Origin: Candidatus Stercoripulliclostridium merdigallinarum
GTDB taxonomy: Bacteria > Bacillota > Clostridia > Christensenellales > DTU072
Length of the DNA: 18,160 bases
Direction of reading: 5' to 3'
Assembly (NCBI GenBank): GCA_018714575.1
Contig: DVNF01000089.1
Location: 1-18,160, forward strand
In this document: positions 14,291 through 18,160 of the stretch, piece after piece
How positions within the stretch are numbered: position 1 is the first letter of the stretch
Layout: each line of letters opens with the position of its first letter
Position numbers and translations under genes: made by a program
Notes under the pieces: generated by a model
Told to the model about the DNA's origin: nothing
Databases searched by the model: none
The model's input: the letters and a program-made list of their open reading frames with translations, nothing else

Positions 14291-15291
14291 TTCTCGGCCA
14301 GCAATTCGTTCGCGATCGAATTATCGATAATGTCTTCGAACGCAACGTCGCTGTCCAACGTGCCCGCAAAGCGCAATATTTCCAGGAATTTTTCGTAATC
14401 TTCCCTCTCCATTACAGGAGTCAGCTTATAGGCGTCGATGGCTTTGTACGCGTCGATGGCTTTTGCGTTCAATTCGTCCGGAGTGTCGGGGAAGGAGTCG
14501 CGGACTGCGGCGGCGATAGTCATGGAATCGTTTTCGGTGACGAAGTCGATGCCCCTGATAATGGCGCGCATGAACTTCAGCACGGTATCACGGTTTTCGG
14601 TAAGATAGCTCTTTGTAGCCATAAAGCAGGTGTAGGGCACTTCGCCGGCGGCGGCGCCTACGGAAGCGAGGATATAACCTTTGCCTTCAGAAGCGTAAGT
14701 AGAAGCTACGGGTTCGAACATGGTACACATATCTCCGGTCCCCGATTCGAAAGCCGCCGTTATCAAATCGAATTGAATATCGTAGTTGATGGTGACGTCC
14801 CTGCCGTCGACAAGTCCGTTTTGATACAGCGCGTACTCCAAAGTCATTGCAGGCATACCGCCGGGTCTGCCGCCTATGATCTCGGCGCCGCGTATTTTAT
14901 CCCAAGTAAAATTGTCTATAGGGTTCCTGCCTATTAAGAACGACCCGTCCTTATTGGTCAGCTGTCCGAACACGACGGGGTGGTCGTTACTGCCTCCGGC
15001 TTTTACGTATATAGCCGCTTCCGGACCCATCAGACCTATATCCGCCTGACCCGACATTACGGCGGTCATCGACTTGTCGGCGCCGCCGCCGTTAGTCAAT
15101 TCGATCTTCAGACCTTCGTCTTCGAAATAACCTTCGTTCATTGCAACGTACAACGGTGCGTAAAATACGGAATGAGTAACTTCGTTCAATCTTACGGTGA
15201 CGAACCCGTCGTCCTCGTTACAAGCAGTCAATCCGACGGTCAGCATTACGCCCAGAACGACGATCAATAATATAGCTGCGATTTTTTTCAT
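14287..15291 (-). CDS. ABC transporter substrate-binding lipoprotein, NMT1/ThiY/SsuA-like
   Basis: Extracytoplasmic binding protein that delivers a small solute to the adjacent permease and ATPase. It has 334 residues. Residues 1-23 form a signal peptide with a lipobox LTAC; Cys24 is the predicted lipidated residue, anchoring it to the outer face of the membrane. The body has the NMT1-like pattern: VFYAPLYVAMNEGYFEDEGL, then NGGGADKSMTAVMSGQADIG, GPEAAIYV and IIGGRPGGMPAM. Related proteins carry sulfonates, nitrate, riboflavin or thiamine pyrimidine precursors; the sequence alone does not decide. No TPP riboswitch is recognisable upstream, which weakens a thiamine assignment. A strong GGAGG lies 7 bases before the ATG. 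A duplicated AIDAYK occurs late in the protein (separate entry). Confidence 0.9.
   Translation of the reverse strand: MKKIAAILLIVVLGVMLTVGLTACNEDDGFVTVRLNEVTHSVFYAPLYVAMNEGYFEDEGLKIELTNGGGADKSMTAVMSGQADIGLMGPEAAIYVKAGGSNDHPVVFGQLTNKDGSFLIGRNPIDNFTWDKIRGAEIIGGRPGGMPAMTLEYALYQNGLVDGRDVTINYDIQFDLITAAFESGTGDMCTMFEPVASTYASEGKGYILASVGAAAGEVPYTCFMATKSYLTENRDTVLKFMRAIIRGIDFVTENDSMTIAAAVRDSFPDTPDELNAKAIDAYKAIDAYKLTPVMEREDYEKFLEILRFAGTLDSDVAFEDIIDNSIANELLAEK
14425..14460 (-). repeat. In-frame tandem 18-bp duplication in the binding-protein gene
   Basis: Two adjacent 18-bp units, identical at 15 positions, encode AIDAYK twice in a row. The last 11 bases of each unit are identical; differences are mostly silent. 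This looks like a small slippage duplication that has drifted while staying in frame. Confidence 0.85.
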
Positions 15292-15298
15292 CTATTAA

Positions 15299-15365
15299 CC
15301 TCCGAAAAGAATTCAATACATACTATGACCGCCTTTCGGCAGGGAGTGAATGTATCCGACGGAAA
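15299..15365 (-). promoter_or_regulatory. Foldable 5' leader of the ABC transporter operon
   Basis: On the minus strand, CUGCC and GGCGG close a GAAA (GNRA-type) tetraloop at 15329-15342. An outer helix of 9 pairs joins 15345-15347 and 15350-15355 to 15316-15324, with a 2-base bulge. An enclosing pairing of UUUCCG (15360-15365) with CGGAGG (15299-15304) would hide the SD. Wobble pairs occur only on this strand's reading, which favours an RNA role. I cannot match it to a known riboswitch class. No convincing -35/-10 for this direction was found. Confidence 0.4.
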
Positions 15366-15415
15366 GTTTTTGCCTTTTAAATCCTTCTATATCATTGATT
15401 TTTAGGTGAACTTTA

Positions 15416-15444
15416 TTGAATTAACGAAATATATATGGTATATT
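15416..15444 (+). promoter_or_regulatory. Sigma-A type promoter for the surface protein, leaderless
   Basis: TTGAAT (15416-15421), a 17-base spacer and TATATT (15439-15444) make a good housekeeping promoter. The -10 ends only 7 bases before the ATG at 15452, so transcription should begin at about 15451-15452. No SD is present, so the mRNA is probably leaderless. Confidence 0.75.
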
Positions 15445-15451
15445 GATTTAG

Positions 15452-16744
15452 ATGAAAACACGGGCGAAAAAGTTTATATTATCCTTAACGATCTTTGCGG
15501 TAATGGCGTCGATCGCCGCTGTCGCGTTGTTCGGAACGCTGTTCGGGGGATCGTATATAGATAAAGGGAATAATGCGTTTGCGGTATCCGAAACAGCGGT
15601 TTCGGAACCTCAAACTTATGATAATTTTACTTTAAGGAGAAATTCTTCGGTCAACGCCTCGTCCGATAGACCGCGCTTCGGCGGGGTCAACTTCGACGTC
15701 GATTTTTCGGAAGAGGTTCGCCTGACGGTAAGTATAGAGGTTTTCGGCGACAATGCGGCAGTCAACAACGTGTACGCCGAAACAAAGGTGGACGGGATAA
15801 GCGGTGAGGACGTTAAATTTTCATTGACGGACGGATCCTTGACGGGCTCGGGCGGCGCAGTATCCGGCGGAGTTTATTCAAATGAAGTCATAGACTATTC
15901 GGCAATAACCGTTGTGGCGGAAGACGTAAACGGCAACAGCAATCGATACGCCATAGATCTTTCGGCGTTCGACAGGGCGGGGATCGTCGAATATTATAAT
16001 AAATTCGTTGCGGTAGACCCCGACAGATTCTCTATAGATAAGCGCACGGAATTATATCGGGCGTTCGAAGCGTTGGAAGTCGAATTCGAAAGCGGTACCG
16101 TTTCGGAACGCTTGACTGCGGCAAAGCGTGCGGTAGACAATTGTTTGTCGGGGACAATTGCGGTAAGCGTAAAGAATTTATCCTCTTCCGCGAACGTTCC
16201 GACGGGCATTTCGGTGTCGCCGATACCGTTCGAAGAAACCGATCTTATTGTTGGCGTAGAAGCCAACGTATATGTGGACGACGCCGACGTAGATATAGCC
16301 GAACTTTCCGACAGAAAGCAGCTTGCGGCGGAGCTTAGCGGCTATAGAAACGCAGTAGTCGCGGCGTTTTCGATGAAGCTGAAATCGGGATCGGAAGAAG
16401 GCGCGGAAAACAAGATCTTCGGTTCGGTCGAAGTCGGTTTGAATTTGCCCGTTTACGCCGAAATAGCCAAAGTTTACAGATACGAAAACGGCACAATGGT
16501 GCCGCTGTCGATTAATATCGAAGGTAACAGATTGACGTTCACGACCGACGCTTTCGGCGAATTTTATCTGGTTTCGGAACGCGAATCGGCAGCTCCCGCA
16601 GCCGACGGACTATATATCGGCAGCAAGTTTTACCCGTCCGAAATATTGTGGGCGGCAGGGGGGATAGTCGCGGGAATAGCCGTGCTTGCGGGGGTAACGG
16701 TACTGATAATTTTAATTGTTCGGAACAAGAAGTCGCGTCGATAA
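15452..16744 (+). CDS. Cell-surface protein of unknown function, signal peptide and C-terminal membrane anchor
   Basis: I do not recognise this gene. The product has 430 residues. Residues 1 to about 44 form a long signal peptide: basic MKTRAKK, a hydrophobic core, and a likely cleavage after NAFA. The extracellular part has beta-rich segments (for example VNFDVDFSEEVRLTVSIEVF), a helical stretch at about 180-235 with the flavour of FIVAR-like surface repeats, and near residue 345 a YRYENGTMVPLSINIEGNRL segment followed by FTTDAFGEFYLV, resembling the last strand of Ig-like or dockerin-linked surface modules. A single membrane helix (about 398-424) ends in RNKKSRR, so the topology is type I with the bulk outside. 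No LPXTG motif is present. The start is fixed by the signal peptide. It is a single-gene unit with its own promoter and terminator. Confidence 0.85.
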   Translation: MKTRAKKFILSLTIFAVMASIAAVALFGTLFGGSYIDKGNNAFAVSETAVSEPQTYDNFTLRRNSSVNASSDRPRFGGVNFDVDFSEEVRLTVSIEVFGDNAAVNNVYAETKVDGISGEDVKFSLTDGSLTGSGGAVSGGVYSNEVIDYSAITVVAEDVNGNSNRYAIDLSAFDRAGIVEYYNKFVAVDPDRFSIDKRTELYRAFEALEVEFESGTVSERLTAAKRAVDNCLSGTIAVSVKNLSSSANVPTGISVSPIPFEETDLIVGVEANVYVDDADVDIAELSDRKQLAAELSGYRNAVVAAFSMKLKSGSEEGAENKIFGSVEVGLNLPVYAEIAKVYRYENGTMVPLSINIEGNRLTFTTDAFGEFYLVSERESAAPAADGLYIGSKFYPSEILWAAGGIVAGIAVLAGVTVLIILIVRNKKSRR

Positions 16745-16813
16745 TAAACTTTTGCGACTGCCACTGTTGCGGTATAACGGGATTTAAAATAATAACGTAA
16801 ATAGAAATTAATT

Positions 16814-16851
16814 CGGGCGCTTTCAGACAAAAGTCTGAAAGCCCGTTTTTT
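16814..16851 (+). terminator. Intrinsic terminator after the surface protein gene
   Basis: CGGGC(GC)TTTCAGAC pairs with GTCTGAAAGCCCG across an AAAA loop, with a 2-base bulge in the left arm, followed by six T. It lies 69 bases after the stop codon and ends just before the permease promoter, isolating the two transcripts. Confidence 0.9.
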
Positions 16852-16861
16852 GTGCGTACGG

Positions 16862-16890
16862 TTGCATTTAAAAGTCGGCGGTGTTATAAT
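16862..16890 (+). promoter_or_regulatory. Sigma-A type promoter for the permease, leaderless
   Basis: TTGCAT (16862-16867), a 17-base spacer and a perfect TATAAT (16885-16890) form a strong promoter. The -10 ends 8 bases before the ATG at 16899, so the transcript should start within a base or two of the start codon. No SD is seen; a GGCGG at 16877-16881 lies upstream of the -10 and would not be transcribed. Confidence 0.8.
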
Positions 16891-16898
16891 TCCGTGCG

Positions 16899-18023
16899 AT
16901 GAAAGCGGTATTGAAAAAAGTAGTTACTTTTTTACGGCAGGAAACGGTATTGGTGGCGGCTATAATTTTAGCCGTAGTTTCCATGTGTATAGTACCGCCC
17001 GATCGGGCTTACGCCGATTACATAGATTGGGAAACGATTTGTTTGTTGTTTTCGCTGATGGCGGTCATGAAAGGTTTCCAAAGAGCGGGGCTGTTTTCGT
17101 TTTTAGCGGGGAAGTTGTTGAAAAAAGCCAACACTTCGTTAAAGGTATGCGCCGTTTTGGCCTTTCTGCCGTTTGTATTGAGCATGCTGATCACGAACGA
17201 CGTCGCGTTGATCACTTTCGTGCCTTTCGGCTTGATAGTCTTAAAAAGAGCCGGATTGCAAAAGCTGTCGATACATGTTGTAGTTTTACAAACTATTGCC
17301 GCAAACCTGGGCAGTATGATGACGCCGATGGGCAATCCTCAGAACCTTTATTTGTACAATATATCCGGCATGAGCTTTGGAGAATTGATGCTGACGATGC
17401 TGCCTTACGGAGCGTTGGCGGCGGTAATGCTGACGGGATCGCTGTTTTTGACCCGGTCGGAAGCTGTGACCGAGGTCGGCACGGACGAAAAATTGGGGAA
17501 CGCATTCAGGTTGGGCTGGCCTGCGGTAGCGTTCGTGTTGGCGGTATTGTCGCTTTTTAATCTGATACCTTCGCCGATACTTGCCGCCTGTATGTTGGTG
17601 TTTTTATTGATAGCAGATAGGGATTCATTGAAAAAAGTCGATTATTCGTTACTTATAACGTTCATAGCCTTATTCATTTTCATAGGGAATATCGGCAGGA
17701 TCCCGGAATTCAGGAGCTTTTTATCGGGAATTTTGGAAGGCAGAGTCATGATAATGGGCGTAGCGCTCAGTCAGATAATCAGCAACGTTCCTGCGGCATT
17801 GTTACTGACGGGTTTCACTTCCGAATGGAAAGAAATACTTATCGGAGTAAATTTAGGCGGTTTAGGCACGTTGATAGCCTCTATGGCAAGCCTGATTTCC
17901 TACAAGGCAATAGCCAAAGAATATCCGAATGCCAAAGGCAAATACATACTGCGTTTTACGATATTCAACGTCGCATTTTTGGGAGTTCTGATAGGGTTGT
18001 ATTATTTGATCGCCGCGCTTTGA
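16899..18023 (+). CDS. ArsB/NhaD/SLC13-type ion permease
   Basis: Polytopic membrane protein of 374 residues with roughly ten membrane segments, in the ion transporter superfamily that includes arsenite, citrate and dicarboxylate permeases and NhaD antiporters. The diagnostic loops are MMTPMGNPQNLYLY in the first half and SNVPAALLLTGFT in the second, the two inverted re-entrant motifs of the fold. ITNDVALITFVPFG also fits. The N-terminus, with one basic helix then ILAVVSMCIVPPDRAYADYI, matches the usual start of this group, supporting the ATG at 16899 despite the lack of an SD. The substrate cannot be told: there is no arsR or arsC nearby. It is a single-gene unit, and no clear terminator is seen after the stop. 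Confidence 0.88.
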   Translation: MKAVLKKVVTFLRQETVLVAAIILAVVSMCIVPPDRAYADYIDWETICLLFSLMAVMKGFQRAGLFSFLAGKLLKKANTSLKVCAVLAFLPFVLSMLITNDVALITFVPFGLIVLKRAGLQKLSIHVVVLQTIAANLGSMMTPMGNPQNLYLYNISGMSFGELMLTMLPYGALAAVMLTGSLFLTRSEAVTEVGTDEKLGNAFRLGWPAVAFVLAVLSLFNLIPSPILAACMLVFLLIADRDSLKKVDYSLLITFIALFIFIGNIGRIPEFRSFLSGILEGRVMIMGVALSQIISNVPAALLLTGFTSEWKEILIGVNLGGLGTLIASMASLISYKAIAKEYPNAKGKYILRFTIFNVAFLGVLIGLYYLIAAL

Positions 18024-18059
18024 CTATAAATATGTTAATATTAAGAGGTCAAAACAACT

Positions 18060-18135
18060 TTGCGTTTTAGGGTGCGGCACATTCTTAAGCGCACTGTCGT
18101 TAAACGATGTGATGCCTATTCGCCACTCTAAGCAA
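18060..18135 (+). other. Imperfect palindrome, possible structured RNA or small palindromic element
   Basis: Nested pairing on the + strand: TTGC (18060-18063) with GCAA (18132-18135); TTAGGGTG (18067-18074) with CACTCTAA (18124-18131); CG with CG; GCACAT (18077-18082) with 18109-18115; and GTCGT with ACGAT (18096-18108) around a UAA loop. That is about 25 pairs in 76 bases. All three imperfect pairs are G-U on this strand and would be A-C on the other. Outside it, GGTCAA (18047) and TTGACC (18155, window end) are also complementary. No gene is recognisable here, and the window ends too soon to decide. Confidence 0.35.
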
Positions 18136-18160
18136 CGGAACAACAAAACTATGATTGACC

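Noticed and set aside
15292..15451. TPP riboswitch before the ThiY-like binding protein
   Set aside because: The conserved CUGAGA and the ACCUGAUCUGG-like segments are absent on the minus strand, so only an unassigned fold is reported.
18024..18158. Partial minus-strand gene of 44 codons running in from the right edge and ending just after the permease stop
   Set aside because: An open frame this short is expected by chance, its translation matches nothing I recognise, and the same bases form a palindrome better explained as structure.
18047..18160. Integron attC site, suggested by the palindrome and by GTTAAAC at 18099-18105
   Set aside because: GTTAAAC fits GTTRRRY, but it lies in the middle of the palindrome and no matching RYYYAAC site is found at the required place; no integrase is in view.
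18046..18160. T-box-like AGGGTG and 16S-like AAACGATG strings near the right edge
   Set aside because: Only a few bases agree; the flanking consensus of a T-box antiterminator or of 16S rRNA is missing.
1..18160. CRISPR arrays, tRNA or rRNA genes, insertion-sequence transposases, phage genes
   Set aside because: No regularly spaced repeats, cloverleaf sequences or mobile-element protein motifs were seen in either strand.

Overview
The window looks like a chromosomal segment of a Bacillota bacterium, most likely an uncultivated clostridial lineage. The evidence is the short-form HisG, WhiA in an operon with MurB and DnaE, a YkvI-family membrane protein, Gram-positive style 4-base overlaps with Shine-Dalgarno (SD) sites, and a lipoprotein-type binding protein. 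Codon use is even across the window, with moderate G+C and AT-rich intergenic gaps. I see no plasmid, phage or CRISPR signature. The placement is inferred from gene content, not from a phylogeny.

Bases 1-6222 (+ strand) hold a nearly complete histidine operon: hisG (5' end cut by the window), hisD, hisC, hisB, hisH, hisA, hisF and a fused hisIE. Most joints overlap or nearly abut; only hisF and hisIE are separated, by 63 AT-rich bases. Together they convert PRPP and ATP to histidine. Two functions are missing here: HisZ, which short HisG needs and which should lie upstream, and histidinol-phosphate phosphatase, since this HisB is monofunctional. A strong symmetric hairpin at 6267-6299 ends both this operon and the convergent dnaE.

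Bases 6325-15291 (- strand) read, in transcription order, as an ABC transporter (lipoprotein, ATPase, permease), a YkvI-like membrane protein, murB, whiA and dnaE. The genes overlap or nearly touch except for a 65-base gap before the YkvI-like gene. That gap carries an 11-bp hairpin holding the probable ribosome site. The transporter leader can also fold so that its SD is paired. The rapZ and yvcK genes often found between murB and whiA in clostridia are absent here.

Bases 15416-18023 (+ strand) hold two single-gene units: an unrecognised cell-surface protein with a signal peptide and a C-terminal membrane anchor, and an ArsB/SLC13-type ion permease. Each has a good sigma-A promoter whose -10 box ends only 7 or 8 bases before the ATG, and neither has an SD, so both mRNAs are probably leaderless. 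A terminator separates them. The last 137 bases contain no convincing gene but do contain an imperfect palindrome that can fold as a rod-like RNA.

The least explained features are the paired leaderless promoters, the three foldable RNA segments (15299-15365, 12700-12728, 18060-18135), the surface protein, and altered conserved positions in HisB.
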